A stretch of 64,000 bases of DNA from Psychrobacter okhotskensis. GTDB taxonomy: Bacteria; Pseudomonadota; Gammaproteobacteria; Pseudomonadales; Moraxellaceae. Shown here piece by piece: positions 51,175 to 60,494 of this stretch; the first letter of the stretch is position 1, and the number at the start of each line of letters is the position of its first letter. The translations under genes were made by a program, and so were the position numbers. The notes below the pieces were generated by a model that saw only the letters and a program-made list of their open reading frames with translations, did not search any database and was not told the DNA's origin. The stretch lies in NCBI RefSeq assembly GCF_013248965.1, contig NZ_JABRVQ010000022.1, positions 1 through 64,000 of the forward strand. Reading direction: 5' to 3'.

Positions 51175-52743
51175 TTATTTATGCTCTTTACGTAGTGGAT
51201 CTGCTGCCATTCTTTGTTGCTCTTTAAGATGACGCTCTTCCCAATAAGGGGCGTTTTTGATACCGAATTTGGCAGGATCAAAAGTATAGTGCTTCACACC
51301 AGCTTTAAGCTGTGCTTCGTAGTCTTTAAGCATAGTAAGCGTTGGACGAGCTACAATGAAGATAACTAAGATACCAACAATATTGAGCCAAGCCATAAGA
51401 CCTACACCGATATCACCCAATACCCAAACATAACCGGCAGAATTAAGACCACCATAAGCGACCATAACCATGATAAGTACTTTGACTAAAAACAGACCCG
51501 TCTTATGAGCACCGCGACCGATAAAGCGTGTCAAATAAGTGACGTTTACTTCAGCGATATAGTAGTACGCTAGGATAGTCGTAAAGGCAAAGAAGAATAC
51601 CGCAAGAGCGATAAACGAGTTACCATAAACCCCATATACTGATTCCATTGCCATTTGTGTAAATGCTGGAGAGCTAATTTCTGTAGCTGTATCTATATTG
51701 CTGACAATAAATTCTCCATCAGCTGCAGTTGTACACTTATTTGCCACAGTACACTGAATGTTATACATGCCAGTAGATAAAATCATAAAAGCCGTAGCAG
51801 AACAAACCAGCAATGTATCAACATAGACTGAGAACGCTTGTACTAGACCTTGCTGTGAGGGATGCTCAACTTCAGCAGCAGCAGCAGCGTGAGGGCCAGT
51901 ACCCTGTCCGGCTTCGTTAGAGTAAATACCGCGTTTAACACCTAAATAAATAGCAGCACCTAAGCCTGCTTGAGCCGTAAAGGCATCACTAATAATTAAA
52001 CCAAATACTTCTGGAATCAAACTGAAATTGCTAAACATGATAATCAAAGCTAGAATAATATAGCCTAAAGCCATAAAGGGTACGGCATATTCAGTAAAGG
52101 TTGCAATACGTTTAATACCACCAAAGATGATGACACCTAAAACCACTAGAATGATTGCCAATGCAACCAAACGCATAGAGCCTACTTCTAAGGCTCCGAT
52201 GTTCATCACGGTACCTTCGCCCATTACTTGAGCAAATGCATTAACAACGCCATTAGCTTGAACACCCGGCAAAAAGATACCGCAAGAAATGATAGCGGAA
52301 ATAGCAAATAAAATGCCGTACCATTTTTGACCTAAGGCGCGCTCAAAGTAATAAGCGGGACCACCACGGTATTCGCCAGTGATTACATCTTTTTCTTTAT
52401 AAATCTGTGCCAGTGTCGATTCGACATAAGCAGTAGATGCGCCTAAGAAGGCCACAATCCACATCCAAAATACCGCACCTGGACCACCGAAACCGATAGC
52501 AGCGGCTACCCCAGCGATGTTACCCAATCCTACTCGACCAGCAAGTGATACTGCCAGTGCCTGAAATGACGAAATACCATCGGCACTTGATTTACCAGTA
52601 AATAGTAGTTTGATCATTTCACCAAATAGACGTACTTGCACAAAGCGCGTCATGATGGAGTAAAATAAGCCTGCACCTAAGCACAAAACTACTAAAGGGA
52701 TACTCCAAATATAATTATTGATACTTCCAAAAATATCTTCCAT
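51175..52743 (-). CDS. Alanine/glycine:cation symporter (AGCS family)
   Basis: The product has 522 residues from ATG 52743, set by GAGGA upstream (the longer frame starts five codons earlier). AGCS carriers take up alanine or glycine with sodium or protons. Family features include the first helix IWSIPLVVLCLGAGLFYSI, the FQALAVSLAGRVGLGNIAGVAAAIGFGGPGAVFWMW core, YRGGPAYYFERALG, GVKRGIYSNEAGQGTGPHAAA and the later AYYYIAEVNVTYLTRFI. About eleven helices are expected. A periplasmic loop of about 30 residues with two cysteines (CTVANKC) is a variation. I looked upstream for a glycine riboswitch, often seen before these genes, and found none. It is a single-gene unit. Confidence 0.93.
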   Translation of the reverse strand: MEDIFGSINNYIWSIPLVVLCLGAGLFYSIMTRFVQVRLFGEMIKLLFTGKSSADGISSFQALAVSLAGRVGLGNIAGVAAAIGFGGPGAVFWMWIVAFLGASTAYVESTLAQIYKEKDVITGEYRGGPAYYFERALGQKWYGILFAISAIISCGIFLPGVQANGVVNAFAQVMGEGTVMNIGALEVGSMRLVALAIILVVLGVIIFGGIKRIATFTEYAVPFMALGYIILALIIMFSNFSLIPEVFGLIISDAFTAQAGLGAAIYLGVKRGIYSNEAGQGTGPHAAAAAEVEHPSQQGLVQAFSVYVDTLLVCSATAFMILSTGMYNIQCTVANKCTTAADGEFIVSNIDTATEISSPAFTQMAMESVYGVYGNSFIALAVFFFAFTTILAYYYIAEVNVTYLTRFIGRGAHKTGLFLVKVLIMVMVAYGGLNSAGYVWVLGDIGVGLMAWLNIVGILVIFIVARPTLTMLKDYEAQLKAGVKHYTFDPAKFGIKNAPYWEERHLKEQQRMAADPLRKEHK

Positions 52744-53724
52744 ATCTATATTCCTCAAACGTTCTCTACATGGTAATAGTCAGTAAAAGTGGCGTATGTT
52801 AAAGAAAGCAATTACAACTTTTACTAAATTAACCAGCGAGTATGGATATCAGTTGTCTATATTTATCCGCTTGGCCTATTCGCAACACTGACCATGTGTA
52901 TACCGCTCATTGGAGTCAATTTTAAAATGAGCTGCAGTTGCAATCCTTTGCTGTCTTTATTATGCGGTACACCCTGTCACTACGTCATCGACGTAAAGCT
53001 GTTATCAATGGACCAGCGGATAAAACAGGCGGTTATATAATTAAACGCTGATCAGTAAAGTGATAGCATTCAACTTGCTATGAGTCATATCGATTGGCTA
53101 CACTGGTAAAAGCTTATTCATTTGTTATCTCATGTTATGACAGTCTATCAACAGCGTTAATAAGACGTTCATAAGCCTTTAATACTAAACAAACGATAAG
53201 TCCACTACCAAATGTATTCAAACCGTACGGCTACGTAACTGCAATTTGCCATATTTTTAGTGCAATTACTAGAAATTTCTTTAAGAAATGCTGTATATCT
53301 CGATGTTTCAGACGATAGGGCCCATGATAAATAGCGATTAAATAAAGGAATTTTGTAACTGCTGTATTGTTATTTTACCTGCAAGCTATAGCGAAATCAG
53401 CTATAAGTAGACATAATTAGGCTTTTAAGAATAAGTAATCACAGTATAAGCAAGCACGAGTGCTAACGTGGCTAAGCGTTGCGGTTGTGTTTTGGTAACG
53501 ATGAATTGTAAAAGGTGGCTTATATCGCCATTATTGGCAGGATATCTTGTAGGCTATTAGTATTAACCGTCACTCATTGCTAGCATTATCTATATTTTAA
53601 AGGTGGCCAGCAGTTGATAGACTGGATAAGTAGCGGCACAAGATGGTTAAATAAACGGTTATATCCGTTATAAAAAAACGTGTTACTAGGTATTTGTTAT
53701 TTATCACTATTAGGAGAGACAACG
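52744..53724. other. Long intergenic region, no gene seen
   Basis: Nearly 1 kb separates the symporter (minus) from the LemA gene (plus). It should contain both promoters. Short dyads are present (ATTTCTTTAAGAAAT near 53275; GCTCATT with AATGAGC near 52905), but I cannot assign regulators. No frame with plausible protein content, tRNA or mobile-element copy was found. The length is unusual for this window. Confidence 0.45.
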
Positions 53725-54357
53725 ATGACGCGTAAATCCATTGTAAAACCCATGTTGCTATCAGTAGTATTAGCGACTTCTACCGTTGGTTTGACGGGTT
53801 GTGGTTATAACAATCTGCAAGCTCAAGATGAGCAGGTAACGGCTTCGTGGTCAGAAGTGGTCAACCAATACCAACGCCGCTCAGACTTAGTGCCAAACTT
53901 GGTCAAGGTCGTACAGCAATACGCAGAGCAAGAGCAAGAGGTGTTTACCCAAGTTGCTGAAGCGCGCTCACGTGCGGGTGGTATTACCGTGACCCCTGAG
54001 GTGCTCAATGATCCTGAAGCGATGGAGCGTTATGCGGCTGCACAAGAGCAGATGACCGGTGCCTTGTCACGTCTAATGGCGGTCTCTGAGCGTTATCCTG
54101 AGCTAAAGTCAGATGCCTTGTTCCAAGATTTGCAAGCACAGCTAGAAGGCACGGAAAACCGTATCGCTGTGGCTCGTAACCGCTATATTCAAGAAGTGCA
54201 AAGCTATAATACAACAGTGCGTCAGTTCCCAACCAACATCACCGCCAAAGTATTTGGTCTAGATGCTAAGCCAAACTTTACGGTAGCCAACGAAGACGCC
54301 ATTTCAACAGCACCCAGTGTTGATTTTGGCGACGACGATGCAGCAACTGCTCAGTAA
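53725..54357 (+). CDS. lemA: LemA family lipoprotein
   Basis: The product has 210 residues from ATG 53725, which has AGGAGAG just upstream; the longer frame begins at 53680. The signal ends with LTG-C (lipobox). The mature protein has the LemA core: NNLQAQDEQVTASWSEVVNQYQRRSDLVPNLV, the helical QEVFTQVAEARSRAG, and AVARNRYIQEVQSYNTTVRQFPTNI. LemA proteins are all-helical and are commonly encoded with TPM-domain proteins, as here. Their function is unresolved. The C-terminus is acidic. Confidence 0.92.
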   Translation: MTRKSIVKPMLLSVVLATSTVGLTGCGYNNLQAQDEQVTASWSEVVNQYQRRSDLVPNLVKVVQQYAEQEQEVFTQVAEARSRAGGITVTPEVLNDPEAMERYAAAQEQMTGALSRLMAVSERYPELKSDALFQDLQAQLEGTENRIAVARNRYIQEVQSYNTTVRQFPTNITAKVFGLDAKPNFTVANEDAISTAPSVDFGDDDAATAQ

Positions 54358-54587
54358 AGTAAGACGCATAATATTGGTAGCATAAAAGACATTTGCAGCA
54401 TAAAGATAAGTGATGATTGAGGTAAAGCGGTGTTTGCCGCTTTGCTTTTGGCGTTAATGCTTAAAACATAGCAGATGAGTCAGCAGAGAAGTTTAGTAGT
54501 CATTAACGTAGCAACCATTAATGTAGTATTAATTAACGTAGCAACTATGCATTCAGCAAAAACGGCACTTGAGGTGGTATAGATTAG

Positions 54588-55787
54588 ATGAATCATTTAA
54601 AAGCACTCTTATCAGTATTACTATTTACGCTGAGCATCAGTAGTGCGCCAGTGCTGTATGCGGCACCCAATGATACGGCAGTGGCTAGTGATAGTGGCTC
54701 AAATAGCACCTCGAGTATCCAACAAAATCGCAGCGTCGAGGATTTGGTGGCGATAGCCAAAGCAGGCGAGTCTAACGAAGCGATTAACGAGGCGGTTTTA
54801 GGTAACGAAGCGATTAATGGCGCCCTACTTGGCAATGATGCAATCAATCCTAATGCAGCTAACAGTGACACGGCTAATAGTGAAAATCCAGCAACACGAG
54901 CGCCTGCTAAGCCAGCTGTCCAATCAAGCGCTGAAAACGTCGATGCGGATAAGCTGATATTAAATAGTCCTGTCGTTGACCAAGCCAATATCTTAAATGC
55001 GCAACAAAAACAACGCTTAGAGGCGCAGCTACGGTCGATTTATCAGCAAGGCTTGGCGCAAGCAGCTGTGGTCATTGTGCCAACAACCAATGGCGTGCCA
55101 ATATTTGACTATGCCTTACAAGTTGCAGAGAAGTGGGAGCTGGGCAATAAAGACATCGATGATGGTTTGCTAATGGTCGTGGCGGTCAATGATCGTGACA
55201 TGTACATCTTAACCGGCTATGGATTAGAAGGGGTGCTACCAGATGCCGCCGTCAATCGTATTATTCGTGAAGATATCACGCCGCTGTTTAAGCAAAACGA
55301 CTATGGTGCTGGGATATTAGCAGGCGTTGGGGCGCTTAAAACGCGTCTTAGTGCTGATCCTGAGGTATTGGCGCGCGCTGATGCACAAGCGGCTGAACGC
55401 AGTCAAAGTCAAAACGATATTGGTGACAGCCCATCGCCTGTTTTTTTATTCGTCATGGCGATGATATTTGGTAGCTTTATCACCAGTATTTTTGGTCGCA
55501 TATTTGGCTCTATCTTAACTGCTGGTGGTTTCTTTGCTGGTTCGCTGGCACTGGGCGGCGGCTTCTTTATGACCTTAATCATGGCGATATTTATATGGCT
55601 ATTTTTAATCTCGCGTGGCTCCGGCGGTGGTCGTGGCGGACGCGGTGGTGGCGGTCGTAGAGGCGGCGGCATGATTTTCTTGCCCGGCATGGGCGGCGGT
55701 AGCGGTAGCGGTGGTGGATTCGGTGGCGGCGGCTTTGGCGGCGGCGGTGGTGGATTCGGTGGCGGCGGCGCAGGCGGTTCGTGGTAA
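54588..55787 (+). CDS. TPM-domain (YgcG family) membrane protein with Gly-rich tail
   Basis: The 399-residue protein has a signal peptide (LSVLLFTLSISSAPVLYAA) and a low-complexity linker of repeated EAIN/DAIN motifs (about 60-95). The TPM domain follows at about 125-270: VVDQANILNAQQKQRLEAQL, AAVVIVPTTNG, WELGNKDIDDGLLMVVAVNDRDMYILTGYGLEG. One or two membrane segments (VFLFVMAMIFGSFITSIFG and GGFFMTLIMAIFIWLFLIS) come next, then a Gly/Arg- and Gly/Ser/Phe-rich tail of about 60 residues. This layout is typical of the partner of LemA. Some plant relatives of the TPM domain act in photosystem repair; the bacterial role is unclear. Confidence 0.9.
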   Translation: MNHLKALLSVLLFTLSISSAPVLYAAPNDTAVASDSGSNSTSSIQQNRSVEDLVAIAKAGESNEAINEAVLGNEAINGALLGNDAINPNAANSDTANSENPATRAPAKPAVQSSAENVDADKLILNSPVVDQANILNAQQKQRLEAQLRSIYQQGLAQAAVVIVPTTNGVPIFDYALQVAEKWELGNKDIDDGLLMVVAVNDRDMYILTGYGLEGVLPDAAVNRIIREDITPLFKQNDYGAGILAGVGALKTRLSADPEVLARADAQAAERSQSQNDIGDSPSPVFLFVMAMIFGSFITSIFGRIFGSILTAGGFFAGSLALGGGFFMTLIMAIFIWLFLISRGSGGGRGGRGGGGRRGGGMIFLPGMGGGSGSGGGFGGGGFGGGGGGFGGGGAGGSW

Positions 55788-55860
55788 GTGCTTAGGGCGT
55801 GCTGAATAGAAAAACACACTAAATGACCGTCAGTAATGATTTACTTGAGGAAATAATATA

Positions 55861-56385
55861 ATGGCACAAAACAACTCGTCACAGACAAGCTTTGCGCGCT
55901 GGTGGCGTCAAGTACTGTTTGTCCCTTTGATGCATAGCAAATGGCTGACAGCCGCAGCCAAAGCCCGTCTGACAGATAAGGTGACTAGCGCTGAACGTGG
56001 TCATCGCGGTGAGGTGTTTTTAATTATAGAAAATCATCTACCGATTCAGGAGGCTTACCATATCAACTGTCGCGAGCGTGCGGTGGATCTGTTCAGCGAG
56101 TATCGAGTGTGGGACACCGAAGAAAACACTGGCGTCTTGATTTATGTCAATATCTGCGAGCACCAATTAGAGATAGTCGCGGATCGCGGTATCAGCACTC
56201 ACGTGAGCCCCACAGTCTGGCGGGCGATGTGTGAAAAAGCCGTGTCTGGCATCGCTAATAAAAACACTGAAGAGAGCTTGGCTGAATTGTTAGACGAAGT
56301 TGGACAAGTCCTGCGTCAGTACTATCATCTTGAGCATGACCCCGCAGGTAATGAGCTGTCTGATACGGTAGTATTTTTGAAATAG
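55861..56385 (+). CDS. Second TPM-domain protein
   Basis: The 174-residue protein lacks a signal peptide and has a TPM domain: VTSAERGHRGEVFLIIENHLPIQEAYHINCRERAVDLFSEYRVWDTEENTGVLIYVNICEHQLEIVADRGIST. The D-x-E-x-N-T-G-V-L-I-Y-V segment and the IVADRGI motif are diagnostic of this soluble TPM subtype. It follows the first TPM gene by 73 bases. LemA, TPM and soluble TPM together form a conserved three-gene set. GAGG lies before ATG 55861. Confidence 0.88.
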   Translation: MAQNNSSQTSFARWWRQVLFVPLMHSKWLTAAAKARLTDKVTSAERGHRGEVFLIIENHLPIQEAYHINCRERAVDLFSEYRVWDTEENTGVLIYVNICEHQLEIVADRGISTHVSPTVWRAMCEKAVSGIANKNTEESLAELLDEVGQVLRQYYHLEHDPAGNELSDTVVFLK

Positions 56386-56558
56386 TTTTTATGAACTGGC
56401 ATTTATAAATCAGTCTTTATAAAATAGTTCTTATTAGTGGCAAAAACAGCTTAGCGTTTGTCCATAGGGTTTTACGGTAAATTGAAATATAATACTGACT
56501 CCAAAATAGAGGGTGCTGACCAAGAGGCATCTCGATAAAAAACCACTACTGGAACACT

Positions 56559-57557
56559 ATGATTGAGTTAATAAAGAAACTGCCAAAAGCGGAGCTGCAC
56601 TTACATATCGAAGGCTCACTTGAGCCGGAGCTGATGTTTAGATTGGCGAAAAAGAATCAAATAGAGATTTCTTACACAGACATAGAAGACGTACGCCGCG
56701 CCTACAACTTCACCAATCTACAAACCTTTTTAGATATCTACTATGCGGGTGCCAATGTTCTCATCACTCAAGATGATTTTTATGATTTAACGTGGGAATA
56801 TATTCTGAAGTGTGTTGAAGACAACGTCATTCATAAGGAGATATTTTTTGACCCGCAAACGCATACGGCAAGGGGCGTACCTTTTGAAGTCGTGATAACG
56901 GGCATCAAAAAAGCGCTTGCCGATGCCAAAGCACAATATGGCATCACTTCTTGCATCATCATGTGTTTTTTACGACATTTATCGCAAGCAGAGGCGTTCG
57001 AGACCTTAGAGGAGGCGCTGGCGTTTAAAGATGACATCATTGGTGTTGGTCTTGATTCTGCAGAATTGGGCAATCCGCCTGCCAAGTTTAAGGACGTTTT
57101 CCAAAAAGCCAAAGATGCAGGCTTTAAGTTGGTTGCCCACGCTGGCGAAGAGGCAGACTTTACTTATATCTATGAAGCCTTGGATTTATTAGAGATAAAT
57201 AGAATTGATCATGGCGTGCAATCGATAAAAAGCCCAGAGCTGATGCAACGCTTAAAAGACGAGCAAATGCCGTTGACGGTTTGTCCGAACTCCAATATCG
57301 AACTCAAAGTGTTTGAAACCTATCGAGAGCACAATATCAAAGCACTGCTAGATTACGGTCTAAATGTCAGCATAAATTCTGACGATCCAGCGTATTTCAA
57401 AGGCTATATGAATCAGAATTTTATAAATATATGCGAAAACTTACCGCTAACAAAAGACGATGTGGTTACTTTGGTAAAGAACGCCTTTCATTCTTCGTTT
57501 ATCAGTGATGAGTTAAAAAAGGAATATTTAGCAAAGGTAGATCTTGCTTTGCAATAA
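56559..57557 (+). CDS. Adenine deaminase-type (adenosine deaminase family) enzyme
   Basis: The 332-residue protein belongs to the metal-dependent adenosine/adenine deaminase family. Metal ligands are His14 and His16 in AELHLHIEGS, the His of VAHAGEEA and the Asp of SINSDDPAYF. The HAGEE glutamate acts in catalysis. The features SLEPELMFRLAKKNQI, GLDSAELGNPPAKFKDVF and SDDPAYF are those of the bacterial/fungal adenine deaminase branch. True adenosine deaminases usually read STDDP here. It therefore most likely converts adenine to hypoxanthine in purine salvage. The distinction rests on motif reading. Confidence 0.85.
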   Translation: MIELIKKLPKAELHLHIEGSLEPELMFRLAKKNQIEISYTDIEDVRRAYNFTNLQTFLDIYYAGANVLITQDDFYDLTWEYILKCVEDNVIHKEIFFDPQTHTARGVPFEVVITGIKKALADAKAQYGITSCIIMCFLRHLSQAEAFETLEEALAFKDDIIGVGLDSAELGNPPAKFKDVFQKAKDAGFKLVAHAGEEADFTYIYEALDLLEINRIDHGVQSIKSPELMQRLKDEQMPLTVCPNSNIELKVFETYREHNIKALLDYGLNVSINSDDPAYFKGYMNQNFINICENLPLTKDDVVTLVKNAFHSSFISDELKKEYLAKVDLALQ

Positions 57558-57587
57558 GCAATGATTGATGAAGTTTTTATTCGCTAG

Positions 57588-57628
57588 GGCTTAACGGTTG
57601 ATGTCAATTGTTAAGCCTTTTCTTTTTA
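57588..57628 (+). terminator. Rho-independent terminator
   Basis: GGCTTAAC at 57588-57595 pairs with GTTAAGCC at 57610-57617, followed by a T-rich stretch. It ends the deaminase transcript and lies just before the convergent sirtuin gene. Confidence 0.8.
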
Positions 57629-57654
57629 TACGAGATGCTTCTAGGGTCAAACGA

Positions 57655-58455
57655 TTACAGCGCCGTGATTTTTTTGATTAACAACGGCATAATCACACCG
57701 GCTTTTTCTGCCAAGGTAATATCAACGATGGCGTTCGGCGTTGGGTCAGGATTTATTTCGATAACGTTAGCACCATTTTGCTTGGTCAATTGTGCAAGCC
57801 CTGCCGCAGGGTAGACCAAGCTCGATGTGCCAATACTGATAAATACCTCACAATTCGCCGCCGCCTCTTCAGCGGTTTGCCATGCTTGGACTGGCAGTGC
57901 TTCGCCAAACCAAACGATATCTGGTCTGATATAGCCCTCGCAATGTGGGCAGTTAATTAGCGTCTCACTATAATCCATAGTGTCAGCGCTGCTATATGAG
58001 CCTCTAGACTGCTTTTTATAGGGTGCATCGCATTGACTACAACGATTGGCCCACAGATTACCATGCAAATGAGTCACGCTACTACCAGCCTGCTCATGTA
58101 AGTCATCGACATTTTGCGTGATGAGTGTTACCTGCTGGTCGGTTGATTGGCTATGGTATTGCCACTGCGCTAAAGCCTCATGAGCAGAATTCGGTTTTTT
58201 GTCCGCGACCAATTGTCTGCGCCACTGATACCACGACCATACCAGCTTTGGGTTGCGAGTGAACGCCTCGGGTGTCGCCAAATCCTCAACGCCGTAGTTC
58301 TCCCACAATCCTGTTTGTTTGTCTCGAAAAGTGGGAATACCGCTTTCTGCTGAAATCCCAGCGCCCGTTAAAATGCAGATGCGTTGTCTTGAGGACACTA
58401 GTTTGGCGGCAAGCGCTACTTCAGCTATTAACGCTGGTGGCAATTCTGCTAACAT
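57655..58455 (-). CDS. cobB: SIR2-family NAD-dependent protein deacylase
   Basis: From ATG 58455 the protein has 266 residues; AGGGG seven bases before supports this start over ATG 58473. Sirtuin motifs are clear: the NAD-binding LTGAGISAESGIPTFRD, the TQNVDDLH motif, the catalytic His in THLHGNLW, the zinc pairs CSQC and CPHC, RPDIVWFGEALP and SIGTSSLVYPAAGL. RPDIVWFGE is typical of class III sirtuins (CobB/Sirt5 type). The desuccinylase-specific Tyr and Arg pair is at WSWYQWRR. It removes acyl groups from lysines using NAD. The gene is divergent from the small membrane protein at 58491. Confidence 0.94.
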   Translation of the reverse strand: MLAELPPALIAEVALAAKLVSSRQRICILTGAGISAESGIPTFRDKQTGLWENYGVEDLATPEAFTRNPKLVWSWYQWRRQLVADKKPNSAHEALAQWQYHSQSTDQQVTLITQNVDDLHEQAGSSVTHLHGNLWANRCSQCDAPYKKQSRGSYSSADTMDYSETLINCPHCEGYIRPDIVWFGEALPVQAWQTAEEAAANCEVFISIGTSSLVYPAAGLAQLTKQNGANVIEINPDPTPNAIVDITLAEKAGVIMPLLIKKITAL

Positions 58456-58490
58456 GGCATAACCCCTGCTCATAATGGATACATATTTCT

Positions 58491-58859
58491 ATGATAGATG
58501 GAATTTGGTGGCTTGTCATATTGCTAGCCGTGGTCGCAGCCCTTTGGCTGGTCGCAAAGACGCGAGGCGCAAAAGCGGATGAGACCTTTGATAATAAATC
58601 ACCCAAAGGCGCGAAAAAACCTAGTAATGATGACCTACAAAAAACAGCGGTATTGATTAATAGCTATTTGCCTGACTATCGCGTTAACCGTAAGGCCAAT
58701 CATCTAGTTATCAGCGAGCAAAACAAAAAGATTGCGATGATTACTATTGATAAAAAAGTGGCCGCTGGTCAACGGCGTCTAGGCGACGTACCCGTGATTA
58801 ATTACCACCGAGTCCCCAACCGTGCCCAATTAACTGCAAACTTACAGGATGCAGAGTAG
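58491..58859 (+). CDS. Small single-helix membrane protein, unknown
   Basis: The 122-residue protein has one N-terminal helix (IWWLVILLAVVAALWLVA), then a basic linker (KTRGAKADETFDNKSPKGAKKP) and a soluble part of about 75 residues. The soluble part is beta-rich in pattern (DYRVNRKANHLVISEQNKKIAMITID ... RRLGDVPVINYHRVPNRAQL). I recognise no family. The start at ATG 58491 lacks a clear ribosome site. Orientation is divergent from the sirtuin. Confidence 0.65.
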   Translation: MIDGIWWLVILLAVVAALWLVAKTRGAKADETFDNKSPKGAKKPSNDDLQKTAVLINSYLPDYRVNRKANHLVISEQNKKIAMITIDKKVAAGQRRLGDVPVINYHRVPNRAQLTANLQDAE

Positions 58860-59119
58860 TGTCAGTCATACAGTTTTATAAATAGGCAATCAGGCAGGCA
58901 AGTAGGAAGGCAAATTGCGGCTCAATTAGAAGATGACATATATTGAATAGAGGTTGACAACGATATGTACAACATTTTATAGGTGTTAATACATCATAGT
59001 TAATAACAGCTAAAGACGCAGAGCGTTGCTGTTAAAGGTTTTTGGAAGTGTTAGTAGGTAGGGTGCTAGAAGTATTAGGAGGTAATGCTAGGGAGAGATG
59101 AAATATCATTCATAAGAAG

Positions 59120-59196
59120 TGGTGCGCTCGGCGGGAATCGAACCCACGACCCTCGGCTTCGGAGACCGATACTCTATCCAACTGAGCTACGAGCGC
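59120..59196 (-). tRNA. tRNA-Arg (CCG)
   Basis: On the minus strand the gene begins GCGCTCG and ends CGAGCGC followed by ACCA, so the CCA end is encoded. The anticodon stem-loop is TCGGT-CTCCGAA-GCCGA with CCG at the anticodon. D-arm (GCTCAGTTGGATAGAG) and T-arm (GTGGGTTCGATTCCC) features are standard. It reads CGG codons. Confidence 0.97.
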
Positions 59197-59562
59197 ATAA
59201 TACGAGTTGACTGCTAGGTTGCTCAATACTGCATACTACGTTTAATTGAGTATTATTGACAGGGCAGTCTGTCGAAAAATAAAGACCGCCTAGTCTAACA
59301 AATAAAAGCCAGAAAGCCAATGAGCGAAGGCTGCTATTGACGCTTTTTAAGAAAAAACAAGATAGTCATTAAACAGGCATGGCAATTTACCTGCCTTTTC
59401 CCTTATAATGTCAGGGACAATTCATATTTATAATCACCGATTACAAGTGCGCTTGCAGGCGGGATGGCTGTTTGCTATTGATGACGAGGTGTCGTCAAAG
59501 GAGGATAAACAGAATGTCCAAGTCATGCGAGTCCTTGTATCTGTAATAAGAGAACGTGACGA

Positions 59563-60243
59563 ATGAGAAAAGTAGTGATGTTATCGGCAGCTGCCATTCT
59601 AGGAATTGCTAGTATCGCGGTGAGCCAAGCGGAAGATGTTGCAGATACCCCTGTAACTGTCTCTGATGTAGCAGAAGCGCAAGAGGTGGTCGAAATTGCG
59701 CCACAACAGCTCGGTGATGATACCCAAGCTGCTGCCGATACTACAGATGACACTGCTGCAGCTGATGCGAGCGTGACAGCAGACGGCACCACAGATGACG
59801 CTGCGGCAACGGAAGAGATGGCCGCTGCAGCGCCTGCGGCTGATGAAGAGCCTATTCCGCAAGATACGCCGCAAGTACAAAAGCTCATTGCCCTATATCC
59901 TAATTTGATTGCGCGTATTCAGCCTGTTGCTACAGTATGTTTCGAAGACGATGAAGTTTGTGATGTAACCGCACGCTCATCAGGTCCTTCGGCAGGGGAT
60001 GGCCCTCGTGATGGTGCTGCTGTTTATAACGCTGTTTGTCAGACTTGTCATGCTTCAGGTTTGCTTGGTTCACCTATGTTAGGGGACGCAGGGGCTTGGG
60101 GACCACGTATAGCAAAAGGTAAAGATACTCTATATACCCATGCGATCAACGGCTTCAACGCGATGCCTGCTAAAGGTGGTGCGGATATTCCTGATGAAGA
60201 AGTTCAAAATGCAGTAGACTATATGGTTGGTGAAGCCAGCTAA
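59563..60243 (+). CDS. Cytochrome c5-like, c-type monohaem cytochrome
   Basis: The 226-residue protein has a signal peptide (MRKVVMLSAAAILGIASIAVSQA), then a long acidic, Ala/Thr/Asp-rich linker (about 30-95). The single haem domain has CQTCH near residue 159, and the axial Met lies in NGFNAMPAKGG. The sequence around these (GAAVYNAVCQTCHASGLLGSP, WGPRIAKGKDTLYTHAINGF, MVGEAS) is that of cytochrome c5. It carries electrons in the periplasm, probably near cytochrome oxidase. The linker may tether the domain to reach its partners. A CFEDDEVC pair may form a disulfide. Confidence 0.9.
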   Translation: MRKVVMLSAAAILGIASIAVSQAEDVADTPVTVSDVAEAQEVVEIAPQQLGDDTQAAADTTDDTAAADASVTADGTTDDAAATEEMAAAAPAADEEPIPQDTPQVQKLIALYPNLIARIQPVATVCFEDDEVCDVTARSSGPSAGDGPRDGAAVYNAVCQTCHASGLLGSPMLGDAGAWGPRIAKGKDTLYTHAINGFNAMPAKGGADIPDEEVQNAVDYMVGEAS

Positions 60244-60307
60244 TCATTACCAAGCCATTATGGGCGGTGATACATAGCCTATTGAATTTTTAAGATACTC
60301 ATTGATT

Positions 60308-60345
60308 AAACGCCTATTTCATTTAATGAGGTAGGCGTTTTTTTT
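60308..60345 (+). terminator. Rho-independent terminator
   Basis: AAACGCCTA at 60308-60316 pairs with TAGGCGTTT at 60332-60340 and a run of T follows. It ends the cytochrome gene. Confidence 0.85.
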
Positions 60346-60494
60346 GATGATGAGTATTATTAATATGGTACTTCTCACATAATGCAGTTGAAATGTGGTG
60401 TTGATAGCCTCACTTTAAGACATTAAATCGTACCTGCTAAAATATTCTACAAAGCAGTTTTGATGTAAATTTTATAACAAATAAAGAGGTATTC

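Noticed and set aside
52744-53100. Glycine riboswitch upstream of the AGCS symporter
   Set aside because: The conserved glycine-aptamer segments are not visible in the leader on the minus strand.
55409-55819. Proline-rich frame on the minus strand
   Set aside because: It is the antisense of the Gly-rich tail of the TPM protein; the GGC/GGT codons read as Pro on the other strand.
59281-59300. Second copy of the map terminator stem near the tRNA
   Set aside because: It shares only AAGACCGCCTA with the stem at 17811 and has no pairing arm.
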